DNA of 64,000 nucleotides, from positions 248,001-312,000 of the forward strand of contig WBMQ01000012.1 of NCBI GenBank assembly GCA_016630905.1. Direction: 5' to 3'. The position numbers were made by a program, and so were the translations under genes. Under the pieces are notes generated by a model. The model made no database searches, was not told the DNA's origin, and saw only the letters and a program-made list of their open reading frames with translations. This document shows, in pieces, positions 44,580 through 56,691 of this stretch. This DNA comes from Capillidium heterosporum (Eukaryota; Entomophthoromycota; Entomophthoromycetes; Entomophthorales; Capillidiaceae). Position 1 is the first letter of the stretch. Each line of letters begins with the position of its first letter.

Positions 44580-47500
44580 ATGTCTTCTCAAAAAAGTATA
44601 AACTCTGTATTAGACAGCTATGAACCAAACTATCCCCATGCCGAACCATATCAAGAAGTATTAGAAGAAAGGAATGCGCTTAGGCAACAAAATCAACAGC
44701 TGTGGAGGATAATCGAAAAGCAGCGACTCATCATCCACCAACTTCAGAAGTTCAAAAACAACGCTTCAGCTTCGAAAGGTAAATCTAACGGCGATAAGGT
44801 CCAATACCCGGTGCTGTCAAGAGCAACCCAATCGCATTCAGTTTTACCTGGCAAAGAGAAGGTTAATTTGGATGAGGTTATAACTAAGACAAAGAGCTAC
44901 CATGACAAAGAGGTTCCAGAATTCTCGCCACCGTTAGTAAGGAAAGTTTCGACAGGTAATAACAACGATTCTTCACCTATCCTTCAAGACTTAGAAAGTC
45001 CAACTTCAAATATGCTGGTCGAGCAAGAATATAAGACGGCACAAAAAGCCCAATCCATTATTTCGTCAAAATATAATCAGCCCATAAGAGACAGACCTAC
45101 GATAGCTGAGAACATTTATCATACCAACCCGGAAGCTTCGATCGCTCTAAAGGTTTTGAAGGATGCAGCTCTAAAGAATTCCACCAGGGCTGGAGATAAA
45201 GAAGGCAACTTCAACAAACTAAGGAAAGCAACTTCTGACAGTACAATAAGGAAAAGTGAAGTGGTGGAGTTGGAGTCAGACGACGCTTTGGACCGCAAAT
45301 TATCCCTTGGTGGTCCTAAAAAAGGAGAGTTGGCAGGTGGAGCTGGGGTGGATTCTACGCCGGGTTTTCTTGTTCCTAAGAGGTCTTCGCGTCGTATAAA
45401 ACCAGAAGGCTTGGACAACTTGAAGGAAGAGGTTATATTGTCACCAATCTCTGAGAAGACAGATAAATACGGGAAATATCCAACCAAGATACCGGACTTA
45501 AGGAAAGGCGTCAAAAAGCACCCGTCTGATAGTCCTACAAATCAAGCTCCTGATGAAGACACTTTAGGCCCACTAAAACCCAGTAACCAGGCCTTACTCA
45601 ACGGTAGCAAACTTAATAGGTATAGCGTCCAGAAGACAGCCATGAATAAGCCACAACGATTCGATCTCGAAAGCCCTGATTTACAAGCAACCGCTCAAGA
45701 TCCAAAGATCATAGCCGACGAGCCCCAGCTACCTCTACCTACCCCTAAAGCAGTCGATGTACTTTCTTTCTCTCCTGAAGCTGTATCGCCTATTTATCCA
45801 GAACCAAATGCACCTTCTTTGACATTACCTCCTTTACCTGTCGAAACTTCTAGACTTATCGCAAGTAGAAAAAATTCTTTAGTTAATGACGGGGCATCGG
45901 TTAAAACAATGTCATCGGTAGGAGCCAACTCATTAAGCCAAATAAATGAGGTTGATGGCGACCGTGTAGAAGGGCAAGGTGAAGTTGGTTTAGATAAAGC
46001 CAATCCTGATCTGAAATCTCCTGATTTGCATGAAGAAGCGACTTTCTCTTTCCCAAGACCCCCTTCGATGGACCCTCCTCCTCATATCCGACAAAGTGGA
46101 TTGATTGAAGATGTAATTACTTCAGATTCGGAAATCGATGATGATCGTATTGAAGGTACTAAATTATCGGAAGGTGCGGATTCATTTGCCAACGCATCTA
46201 TGATAGTAAACCATGGGTCCTATTTACCACCTCCTAGATCGCCTAAATCAGTAACAGTCATCGGAGATAATTCGGATGCGTCCTCTATATCAGCATCACA
46301 GATTTCATTACCCTTTTCTGAACCGATTATAGAGTCAAGGAATAATCAGATTTCACCATCTAATTCAATTGGTAAGGCAAGCAGTTTAGGCTGTAGGGAT
46401 AGAAAACCCGCTTCGATTGCACCGAGTGAAGATGACCTTAGCTCGCGAATCAACTTTTTACGCTACCAGTATTCGAAATTGGAAATCACATCCGTCCAAG
46501 CAACCCGGTCCTCTACCTCCGATACAATGCCGACCTACAACCTAGTTTTATCGGGCGCATCAAATCCGGCCATTCTATCACCGTTCCCTATTCCCCCTAT
46601 GAATGCCAAGTCTGAGCTAGCTAAAAACGAGGTTTGGAGATTGGAGAAGAAGTTGTCACAAATCTTCAAGCTCGATGAAAAGGTATTTATATATTTATTA
46701 GCTAGCTAATTTCAGTATAGGTTCAAACAACGCTTCCAAAAAGCCTTTGGCCAACCTTGACACCCTTGGCAGAACAAAGTCTTGTCAATTTATCTAGCGA
46801 GTCTATACAAAGATATTTCAGTCAGCTGCCCCTTATAGAATCCCTTGATTTTTCTCATAATGAAACAATTTCTAAGGATAATATAAGTGCATCTTATGCT
46901 GAAATGTTTGTTCAGTTTTTAGCTAGCGACCTTGCTGCACCACCCCTACCGCCCCCACAGAACAGTATTACAAGCCCAAATGTATATTCGATAACGAGTA
47001 ATCATGCCCAAGAAGGTGCCATCCTTCCACTCAAGAAAAAGTTCTTTAAAGCCGGTAACTTGCTTAAACGTGGAAAAAAGCTTGGTAAGTTAAAGTTAAG
47101 GTACTTTGTCGTCAACGGACCAAGTTTGGAGTATTTCGAATCGGTAAGTATTTTGAACTTTACTCCTGCTGACTCTTTTTCTCATAAAGAAAGACGGCTT
47201 TTACCTTGGATCGATCAACCTTATTGGTGCTCAAGTCATAAGGTCGATGGTAGCATCCCTTCATTCCGATCTATACGAGAAGTATGTCTATGCAATAACC
47301 ATCATGGAGCCTAAAAAGAGTTCTCTTATTAAGCATACCTTCTTCATGGATTCCCATCATGATTGGGATGAATGGATCGAGTCTTTAGATTTCTACTCCA
47401 AATTTACAAAGCAGCAACGAACTGACAGCATGGCTGACAATCCTTCACTTGCTCAAAGTAAATTCAGCCCCGCTCAGAATACTCCACGACCCATCAAAGA

Positions 47501-49264
47501 TAAACCTAATTTAGTTATTAACACAAGTCTACCCGATCAGCTGCACCCAAGTGCCTCTTTAGAAAATAACCATGGCGTATCTAGCCCCATCGACATTATT
47601 CCACCTACCATCTACACCAACCATACCCATTCTGATTCTGCCAACTCACTAACCAACGCTTCCCCCGTTACTGCTTCCAGTTCTTTACCTTATGAGAGCT
47701 CCAACCTATCACAAAGTTTACCCAAAAACGAAAAGTTTGTCAAAAACAAGGTCATGGAGTTTATGGATGGCGTGAAAGGCTCACGGAAGGACGCTTCGGT
47801 CAAAGATAAAGGAAATGTGTTGGATAAGGAAAGACCTACTAAGGCTGGTGCCGGAGTCCGTAAAACTTTCCATTGGAATACCAAGAACTTTTTTGCTGGT
47901 AATATCCGTTTAACTATAGTTTTTCTCAGTATTTTATCGATACACATATACTTACTTTATTGATTTAGATGCATTTAACAAGCGAAATAACGGCCAAAAC
48001 AAAGTATTTGGTGTTCCCTTGGACCAGGCAATTCAGCAGGCTCCTATCAAAGTAGGATATCATCTACCAACCGTAGTTTACCGTTGCATCGAATTCCTCG
48101 AGTACCATAAAGGTGGTTTTCTAACAATACGTTACCTAACTTTGAACTTTAGCATATATTGAAGAGGGGATATATAGGTTATCCGGTTCTGCAGCGGATA
48201 TTAGCCATCTCAAGGAGAAATTTGATTGCGGTAACCTTATTTTTATATCTAGCACTAACATATACTTTAGATGGCGATTACAATCTGTTGAAATCTGGGA
48301 AGCGTTATGATGTCCATACCGTCGCCGGCTTACTTAAACTTTATTTAAGAGAAATGCCCAACTATGTGTTGACTCAGGAACTGCAACCAGAATTTGTTCG
48401 TGTATCCGGTAAATTCTAGTCTTTTTTACTATAGTATATTTTAAACCATAGCTTTCTTTTTCATATTACCATTACAATGACCACTACTAATATCGAAATT
48501 TAGAAATCCCCGAACGGTACCAAAGGGTTAACGAGCTTGGACGTTTGGTTTGTGCACTTCCCCTCGTCAATTACACTCTACTTCGCACCTTGACTGCCCA
48601 CCTAATAAGGATCGTCGAAAAATGCGAGATCAACAAGATGACGTTACGTAACATTGGAATCGTCTTTGTGCCGACCCTTGCCATTCCTGCTGGTGTATTC
48701 AGCTTGATGGTTGTAGAGTTCGACTACGTGTTCTGGACCAATGAGCAGGGTAATGCTGCCCCAAAGATCATGATCAGTGATGATCCCGACTCCGATTCTA
48801 ATCTTCAAGATAATGCTGAAGAAGCTTCACCTATGGCTAAACCTGATGAAAATTCGACGCTGCCCCACCCAGCCGCTCCACTCAAAATACCCATGCTAAG
48901 AGCTGCTCAACGACAGATCATCAAGGATGCCAACTGGAGGGACAGTAGGAACTCGGTTGTATACCGCGACGTCGTTCCTGAAGATATAGTTACGGTAGAG
49001 CATCCTTTAGATATCAGCAACGGAGCCATCGATCTGAACCTCGATCCCAATGACATTGAAATTTCCGACAAGGACAGTGAGTTATCTTATGATGATCTGG
49101 ACCCAGATGACGAAATTGAGACATTCAGTGTGCAAGGGGAAGATGTGCTTGACGAAGAGGGCATGGCTCCTAGTATAACCAACGTCAATGTTGAAGACCT
49201 GCAGCCCGAAGATTCAAGCGATGAGGATGAAGTTCAAGAAAGTGGACCGTTACACAGTGCTTAA
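44580..49264 (+). CDS. BEM3: Bem3-type RhoGAP with PX and PH domains
   Basis: GTPase-activating protein for Cdc42/Rho, acting on polarity at membranes. Seven exons, 44580-46682, 46721-47143, 47190-47898, 47969-48112, 48153-48230, 48271-48408 and 48504-49264, give 1451 aa (yeast Bem3 about 1130). A short coiled coil lies near the start (LEERNALRQQNQQLWRIIEK), followed by about 550 disordered Ser/Pro-rich residues. A PX-like region spans about 625-800 (FLRYQYSKLEI, VWRLEKKLSQIF, LPKSLWPTLTPL). The PH domain is at about 808-910 (LLKRGKKLGKLKLRYFVV, DGFYLGSINL, HHDWDEWIESL). The RhoGAP domain is at about 1085-1260, with the arginine finger in EEGIYRLSGSAADI, then LLKLYLREMPNYVLT and NKMTLRNIGIVFVPTL. 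The tail is acidic. The length excess is in the linker regions. The family call is firm; orthology to Bem3 rather than another PX-PH-GAP is likely. Confidence 0.9.
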
Positions 49265-50344
49265 CTTCTATGCACTAAATTGGTACCTCTGTAGCTACCT
49301 ATAAGTTGAGACTTGCTCGATGATCTTTAGGACTCTCCTCGGATTGAACCTCCTATGATGGTCAAACTGTATGACTTGTACCTTTAGTTTAAGGTTTAGT
49401 AGTTCTGTATCGAGGTTTGATTTTATTTTGATAACCTTGAAATTAATAATAATAGCATTTGTTCGTTAAATGTAGTTCTAAGATATTCATTATTATATTC
49501 TTTTAAATTGATGTTTGTAAACTACATATAGTACAGTTTGCTTTTATATATCGATTATATAAGTAATTTAGTAAATTGGATTAGTGACAATAATATAAAT
49601 AGGTAAAGTGCGACATTTATATAAGAGCTACAGGATTTATTAATACATATATATCATTAGAAGGTTCACTTTAGTTTCTAACATGCTAATGTATTTGAAA
49701 GGTTTGTATTTTATATTGAAAAACTCATCAAGATCTCTATGAAATGTATTTGTGAGGATAATGAGCTTGGTATTTAAAATGAGTTGTATGGAGCTATAGT
49801 GAATAGAATTGACCTCTAATACATAAATAGTGTAAGAGTATTAATCTAACCTAAGCGGTTAAAGATGGCTTCACATTATTCGTTAAAGGAAATATATAAA
49901 AAATGGCTGATATGGAGTTTTGATCAAAGTAAACTGCGTAATTCGAGGTGGAAATGCCCAGTTCTTGGTAGTTTATTCATCCTTCTTGGTTCAGCCAAAT
50001 AAAAACTCTAGAAATTTCAAATATCTTTTGCTATTCTAATCTCTAAACTGGTGACAATACCAATCTAAAGCTAAACAATTGGCTATCTCAAATTTCCAAA
50101 TAAAAAGGTAGGATGCAAACTGCGGAAATGTAACAGAGTCAGAAACCAGGATGAAATTTTGGAGAGAATATTTGAAATAGCCAATAATAACGAGTTACAT
50201 AAGTAAACTAAAGATAAAGACCAATAATACTCAATCCCAAGTTTTAAAAGCAAATTTTGTATAAAAGGAAGGCACATTGCCACAGAAAACTAAACTTTGT
50301 AAAAACTCCCCCAACCCAACTGAAATCCAACTTTTAGTACCAAG
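49265..50344. other. Intergenic
   Basis: 1.1 kb AT-rich spacer between the RhoGAP gene and RAD51, which share orientation. The minus-strand frame at 50083-50283 has no support. No gene seen. Confidence 0.55.
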
Positions 50345-51427
50345 ATGCACAGACACTCGACAAGGTTAAGACAAGCTGAAGAAGATATGGAGGAGGAGGA
50401 AGTCGAAGAGTTATTCGAAGCCGAGGAGGGTGAAGAAGAACAGGAAGTTACCAATCTACCTTACAAGCCAATCAGCGACTTGAAGAATGCTGGTATCAAG
50501 GCGGAGGACATAGCTAGATTGGAGAAGGCCGGGTACTACACCTTGGATGCTGTTGCTTTTACACCCAAGAAAGCACTGCTGGAAATAAAGGGATTTAGTG
50601 AAGCTAAAGTCGACAAGATCTTCGAAGCTTTAAGTTCGTTGGAGTCGGTCAGTATGGGTTTCCAAACCGCCGATACACTATTGTCCAAACGTCGTACGTT
50701 AGTTATGTTGAGTACAGGGTCAGCAGCCTTAGATAAGTTGTTGGGTGGTGGTATAGAGACGGGGAGTATAACTGAATTGTTTGGTGAGTTCCGTACTGGC
50801 AAGTCGCAGTTGTGCCATACCTTGGCCATTACCTGCCAGTTCTCAAGGCAGGACGGCGGTGGCGAAGGGAAATGTATGTACATAGATACCGAGGGAACCT
50901 TCCGTCCTGAACGTTTGATCTCTATCGCCAATAGATACAAAGTCGACCCCGACAAGGCATTGCAGAACGTAGCGTATGCCCGCGCCTACAACACCGATCA
51001 CCAACTAAGTCTACTACTACAGGCTTCCAAGATGATGGCCTCGGAAAAGTTCGCCCTTTTGATTATCGACTCTGCTACCTCCTTGTATCGTACCGACTTC
51101 TCGGGACGTGGTGAACTGTCGGCTCGCCAGATGCACTTGGCTCGCTTTTTGCGTACACTCCTTAGACTAGCCGACGAGTTTGGTGTCGCTGTCGTCATAA
51201 CGAACCAAATGGTTGCCAACGTCGATGGTGCTTCAGCTATGTTTGGTGGCCCCGACAAGAAGCCAATCGGTGGCAACATCATGGCCCACTCGTCGACTAC
51301 TAGACTGTACCTGCGTAAGGGGCGTGGTGATCAACGTATCTGTAAGATCTACGATTCACCCAGCTTGGCTGAGGACGAGACTACTTTCTCCATCACTAGT
51401 GGTGGCGTCGATGATCCTAGCTCCTAA
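50345..51427 (+). CDS. RAD51: Recombinase Rad51
   Basis: RecA-family ATPase that forms filaments on single-stranded DNA and drives strand exchange in homologous recombination. Intronless, 360 aa, from ATG 50345. A Glu-rich N-terminal leader ([20 protein letters not shown]) precedes the helix-hairpin-helix region (about 45-95; [20 protein letters not shown]). The core has Walker A GEFRTGKS (about 147-154), [15 protein letters not shown], Walker [14 protein letters not shown] (about 237), [14 protein letters not shown] and the L2 region [19 protein letters not shown]. The [10 protein letters not shown] and [19 protein letters not shown]-terminal blocks are present. The ending GGVDDPSS is slightly different from the usual GVxDxKD. 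As Rad51 rather than Dmc1 it has SMGFQTA and [14 protein letters not shown]. Codon use is fairly GC-rich. Confidence 0.97.
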   Translation: MHRHSTRLRQAEEDMEEEEVEELFEAEEGEEEQEVTNLPYKPISDLKNAGIKAEDIARLEKAGYYTLDAVAFTPKKALLEIKGFSEAKVDKIFEALSSLESVSMGFQTADTLLSKRRTLVMLSTGSAALDKLLGGGIETGSITELFGEFRTGKSQLCHTLAITCQFSRQDGGGEGKCMYIDTEGTFRPERLISIANRYKVDPDKALQNVAYARAYNTDHQLSLLLQASKMMASEKFALLIIDSATSLYRTDFSGRGELSARQMHLARFLRTLLRLADEFGVAVVITNQMVANVDGASAMFGGPDKKPIGGNIMAHSSTTRLYLRKGRGDQRICKIYDSPSLAEDETTFSITSGGVDDPSS

Positions 51428-51663
51428 CATACCGTAAGTTTATTTTTTGATCTGATATGCTTCACCAAATTTTATCCTGCTCTCATCCCCTCCCCTTCAT
51501 CAAAGTTTATCATGCAGCTTTTGACTTTAACTGTTGGAGTTAAAGTTTAAATTTTTTTATTATACCTTGAATAAATATCTATTATTTTTACATATTTTAA
51601 TAGATGGATTTTAAATTAAAAGTATAGCAGTAAACTAAAGTAAGCCTTCGAATTAAATTTTAT

Positions 51664-52727
51664 TTATACGGAGGTATAGCCTGAGCTCCGCCTTCTACCA
51701 CTCAACCTTGTACCTACCCAATGTAAACCTTCCTACAAAACAAAACAAATCAACAAAAGCAACATTACAAATTAAATTACCATGAAGTGGGTAGGAACTT
51801 CTCTCCAAAAGGAAGCATGAGGTAGAAGTTGGATACCGCTGCTGTTGTAGACCGAATAGTTGTATACAATACCTACTACAAAGTAGAAGATCAAACCTAC
51901 CAACAGTAAAGTTAAAATTGGGGTTCCACTACTGGTTGAAGGTTGTTCAGGTGCTCTAGTATCTCTAAAAATTTTAGAACGTTAGTTCCAGATAAAAGAG
52001 AGGATGTAAATTAAATTAAAATTTTACTTTTCACATGCGTTTGGAGACTTCCATAATAGAGTCAGAGTTCCTTTGTCAATTTGGATCAGTTCAGGCTTGA
52101 GTTCCTAAGTGGTAATTTTTTAGTTAAGTTGAAGAGTTTAGTTAGATTGCTTACCTTTTCAAAACATTTCAACTGGACCGAAGTTGAATACTGCACATCG
52201 TTGTATTTTTCACCTAATAACTGCCATTCCAAGCCTAAATAACTCGCTATCAATAAACTACACTAAATAAAACCTTACCATCGAACTTATCATCCTTCGT
52301 CTTCAAGACCTTCCACTTGGGTTGCTGTGGCCCTTTAGCAAACTCGACGACTTCGATAACTCTAGGTAAATAATCTTTCTTATCCTTATCTTGTCCCGTC
52401 TTGTAGTTGATGGTACGTTGGCATACAAAAGTATTTTCGGTACATTGGTCCATATCCTCAACTTCCTTTAACTTGTTTAATGACTGGCATAGATTCAACG
52501 TGTAGGCTTTTTCGAAAATAGTTGGTTTTATCGTCAAGTTGGTCTTTAACTCCACTTCCCTTTAGTTTTAGAAGTTAATACATTTGTTTTAAATATAGTT
52601 ACTTGTCAAAGGCTTTCAAATTGAAGGTTAACTTGTCAATGGTTGCTGTGTCGGTACAAAAATTGTCGGCTGCTGCTATAGAGGTAGCTAACAGTAAGCT
52701 TGAAGCTATTAATTTAGTTATTTGCAT
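51664..52727 (-). CDS. ATG27: Atg27-like type I membrane protein
   Basis: Mannose-6-phosphate-receptor-like protein that in yeast cycles among Golgi, endosome and vacuole and supports Atg9 traffic in autophagy. Six minus-strand exons, 52603-52727, 52279-52559, 52155-52246, 52028-52104, 51781-51964 and 51664-51732, join to 275 aa, matching the 270 or so of yeast Atg27. Signal peptide MQITKLIASSLLLATSIAAA is followed by a lumenal domain with paired cysteines (DNFC, LNLC, DQCTENTFVC, QLKC, NAC). A membrane helix (LTLLLVGLIFYFVVGIVYNY, about 207-229) is followed by the family hallmark LLPHASFWREVPTHF. The cytoplasmic tail is short and basic and ends GYTSV, holding a tyrosine that may be a sorting signal. 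No exon exceeds 281 nt, so the whole gene is easy to miss. Confidence 0.85.
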
Positions 52728-53589
52728 GTTGAAGCTTTTGGCTTGAGAAGGAAGCGTAATTACAGAGTTTGGAACTGTTCTTGAGTTTTTGGTAAATCTA
52801 CCTCAAGTTCAAATTAAATAGAAGCCAATAAGTTGCCATGAGTAGGTAATTGGTTGGCTACAGTTACTTTAAATGTTCAAATTGGCAATTTTGGATAAAA
52901 TACTGGAGAATTTCATCTAATTAGCCGGAGTGCACTTGTACTCTTCATGGATTGTAGGTGAAAAGCAAAGGAATTTAGATGCCTTTGTAAACGATAAGCT
53001 AGTCATCTGTCATATCTAAATCCTTAACCTTGAAGATTGAATAGACTGCCTTTTATAATGCAATGAAAGTGTTGGATTATACCAAAAGAAAGCTGAGATA
53101 TAAATAGAAGGCTTATACTAACTTTACAGTATAGAACTCAAACATAGAATTTTGTCAATAGCACAGTCTTCATAATAAATTATAACGAAGCCTTTAGCTA
53201 TTTAATTTATACTTATCGATATTGATATATATTATCAAGACTTCAATCTACATATTTAAGAACATTTGCTTAGAAGTTGTTGGCTATTGCCTCAACTATA
53301 TTATACATCAAATTTCTTTATCTATCTTAAACTCCATAAATTAGTCTATAAAAGCATACCAATCATCCTGCAACCATATCTTATCAAACATACAGTACAA
53401 AACTATATTCACATAAACTTCAAAATCTATAGTCTATAAAAAATAAACCTACATTATTAATTGGATTTAATCCATATATGGCTTGGAAAGCTCAGTTGTA
53501 TTAAAGCATTAGAGGAGGGTAGCGTAAATATCCACAATGAAGGTGCAAGGTACCGTTCGTAAGAGTAAAGCAGTTGAAAATTTTTACAA
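52728..53589. other. Intergenic
   Basis: AT-rich spacer between the ATG27-like gene start and the VAC8 3' end. No gene seen. Confidence 0.5.
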
Positions 53590-55569
53590 CTACTCCGTCT
53601 TGGTCTGAGTCTCATCGAGGTAGGCTTGCAACACTTTTTGGGCCAAGGCGATAACCTCCCCATCGTCGTTGAAGTCGTCTTCGGTACTGACTTGGAGTAA
53701 AGTTAATTTACGTACCGCCTCCATGATCCGTTCGTTTTGGAAGATAAAGTTGAGGAGCTCTTGGTCTAAAATTTTTAGCTGATGAAGTGGTTGTAAAACT
53801 TACTTTTGCCTTCAATGAATTGAACTACCGTCCATATGGCGATGTGCTGGAAGGTGGCCTCCTTACTCTCGAGGAAGCTAGTTAGGTAGCCACATAACCC
53901 GTGACCAGGCTTATCCCATACGTCGATGAAGGGCGTGTAGTCGTGAACTAAAAATTAGAACGGTATTTGAAAATAAAGTTACTCTTTGAAGATAGGTTTC
54001 CAATGGCAGCGGCACTGTTACCTTGGACTTCTATGCTGGGGGACTTGGTCAAGGGGATGAGGAAGTTGCATACCCCTTGGTTGAGAAGTTGAGGTTTGAT
54101 ATCGTCACTTAAAGCAAGTACAGCGATAGCAGCTGTCATCTCACTTTGGACTGATTGAGGCAAGGATAGAATGAGCTCCTTAATACGCTCGACAGCTCCC
54201 GCCTCAACAATAACCTTCTTGTTGCGCTCCGAGCTGGCGGCCAAGTTACGGAGGGTTGATATGGCGTGGCACTGGATCTCCTCGTTCTCTTCGTAAGCTA
54301 AAAGCCCAATGAGGGGGTGTAAAAATCCAGCATCGATGATAGGGCTCTCGTTGAGCGGGTGGATGGATATATTTCGGATACAGGCGACGGAGGATAGTAT
54401 CAATGGTAGGAACGAGGATTGAAGTAGTCGCAGTAGCGAGGATAGGCCGTTGGCACGTACGATTTCTAGTTGGTATTTATCTAAACCAGAGTTAGAAGTT
54501 TATATATTGGAAAATTTACCATCAGAGGCCAGGTTACGGAGGGCCAACGCAGCTTGGCACTGGACCTTCAATGAGGTGGATTCCATCAAACTTATGAGAC
54601 TATTTACAAGCTGGGCATCGGACTGGGCCAACTTCTTGCGATTGTTTGCATCGACGGCTATATTGCTAATAGCCGTAGTACAGTAATACTGTACATCGGT
54701 GTCAGATGAGTGAAGTAAGCTGATCAAAACGGGGATAGCTCCAGCATTAACCAACTGCTGTCGGTTTTCGTCCGAGTGGGTCATGTTTAATAAAGCCCCG
54801 GTAGCGTTCCGCTGCACTCGCATGTCCTTGGAACGCGCCAATCGAATGAGTGGGATAAGCGCCCCGCTCTTGGCAATTTTGGATTTGTTTTGGTCGTGGG
54901 TGGCTAAATTAGTAATACATCCCACTGCGTTGCACTGGACTTCAACATTGGGGGAAAGCATCTGTCTGATAAGCGCTTCAAGTCCACACATCTCAACGAT
55001 CAATAGCTTGTTCTCGGCTAAATTGGATTAATTTAAATTTAAAGCAAATGTCCTTACTGTTGACAGCCAAGTTCCCTAGGGCGGCCGAGGCAGCTCTTTG
55101 TACCTCAACATCATGAGATTGTAACAAAAACATTATGGGTTCGAGAGTTGGTCTATCGACTTCACGGACCTCTGCAATAGCTGTTAAAAATGAAGGCTAT
55201 AAATTGGCTACCTTTTTCGGTGACTTCAGCGAAAGCTAAAGCGGCTGAGCGTTGCAAATCTATATTGTCCGAAAAAGCCAAGGTGGATAAAGCTCGTAAC
55301 GGCTCTCCTTCAAAAAAGTTTACATTATCCCGATCTACAACATTATTATTAAAACACTACAAAATTGGTTACATTCTAAGTATTGGAGTAGGTCGGTGAC
55401 GGCAGCTCTTTCGTTAGGTGGTAAATCTTTGGAAGAAGAGCTGTTGCCTTCATTTTAGTTAGCAAAGGACAAATTTCAAGTTGGATAAATTACCGTTGTC
55501 ACCGCAGCAGAAGAAAGGGTAGCACAAAGTGCTTTCACAACAGGATATGGAACAAGAACATAGGCCCAT
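53590..55569 (-). CDS. VAC8: Vacuolar armadillo-repeat protein Vac8
   Basis: Lipid-anchored scaffold on the vacuole membrane for inheritance, nucleus-vacuole junctions, fusion and selective autophagy. Eight minus-strand exons, 55494-55569, 55373-55447, 55212-55334, 55058-55180, 54520-55017, 53983-54480, 53804-53947 and 53590-53765, join to 570 aa (yeast 578). The start [20 protein letters not shown] has Gly2 for myristoylation and many cysteines for palmitoylation. About eleven armadillo repeats of some 41 residues follow, e.g. [68 protein letters not shown] and [17 protein letters not shown]. The two central exons are each 498 nt and the next two upstream each 123 nt, that is, one repeat apiece, which fits growth by whole-repeat duplication. 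Confidence 0.95.
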
Positions 55570-56691
55570 GATAAAGCAGTCGCAAAATTTTTACAAAAGT
55601 AGAGAGGTTGGCTTGTCGGAGTTGTTGGTTGAGTCCCACTTAGACTAAAGGTGTGTGTCTTTACAAAGTAAACTGGTTTGACTAACTAAATTGACTCCAA
55701 CAGCCATTTTGTAAATTTGGCAAACTTCACCAATCAGTTTGTAATCAATTAGATCTAATCGTTTTGAAAATGGAAAGGGTTTTTAATTACAAGTTTGGTG
55801 AAGCTGGCGTGGTATTTCGAAACAAGCTAAGTTCCTCAAATTGGATCTAAGTAGGGGATCAATTGAAAATTTTCAAAAATGTCCTTGAGTATGGTGTTGT
55901 GATCAATCAATACCTACGATTCCATAGTATCTGATACCAATATACTAAATCTTAATGACGCCAATTTGCTAATGATATAGGATTGGGTCTTTAACTCCAG
56001 TAAAGGTTGAAGTTATTGTAATTTTCTCCATTCTGATTTACTGGCTATTTTGTATTCTAAATCTATAATGAAAAGCATCTAATAAACCTGTACGGATAAA
56101 TTTCACCACTCCGTTCAAAATTAGTAGGGTAGCTCCTTTAAGTTTAAAAGTAATTCTACTATTTTAAACAATTTATATATTCTGTTCTGAATTTCAACCA
56201 TTTCTTTACAAACTATCGGCTCCAGCTCATCCCTTCACCTTTTTGGATAGTAGAAGATTGTAGTGACAGCGTTATTTCTACTATTCAACTTGGATCAAGA
56301 TTATATAAAGATCCTGGCTGAGGCTTATAAAGCAAAAGATTAGTATCTTCTACAGAACCTTCTCTTCAATCAGATATGAAAATCGAAGATGCTAAACGAT
56401 AAAAATTGAATGTAGTGTTCAAACTTTCGCCTATGTATAGAGTAGCTCAATATACCTAGGTTTGTAAAGGTACCATAAAAGTACATAGTTTACATATCAC
56501 GTTCCTAAAAGCTGTTTCGGATAAACGAAATTTCTCACTCCTTTAATTTAAAAATTCACCTGCTGACGTACTAAAAGACATAGTATGAAATCTATTTTTA
56601 CCTACATTGCGTACCAGATGACTTGGCAACCTAACTGTCGAAACACTATATAAATGGGACAAACTGCTAGATTAGATATATTTATCAAAAC
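55570..56691. other. Intergenic, divergent VAC8 / hexosaminidase
   Basis: 1.1 kb spacer holding two divergent promoters. Apart from the TATA box at 56647 I see nothing. Confidence 0.55.
56647..56654 (+). promoter_or_regulatory. TATA box of the hexosaminidase gene
   Basis: TATATAAA lies 38 bases before the start codon at 56692, a position compatible with a very short 5' UTR or with transcription starting close to the ATG. It is the best TATA match in this spacer. Confidence 0.4.
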
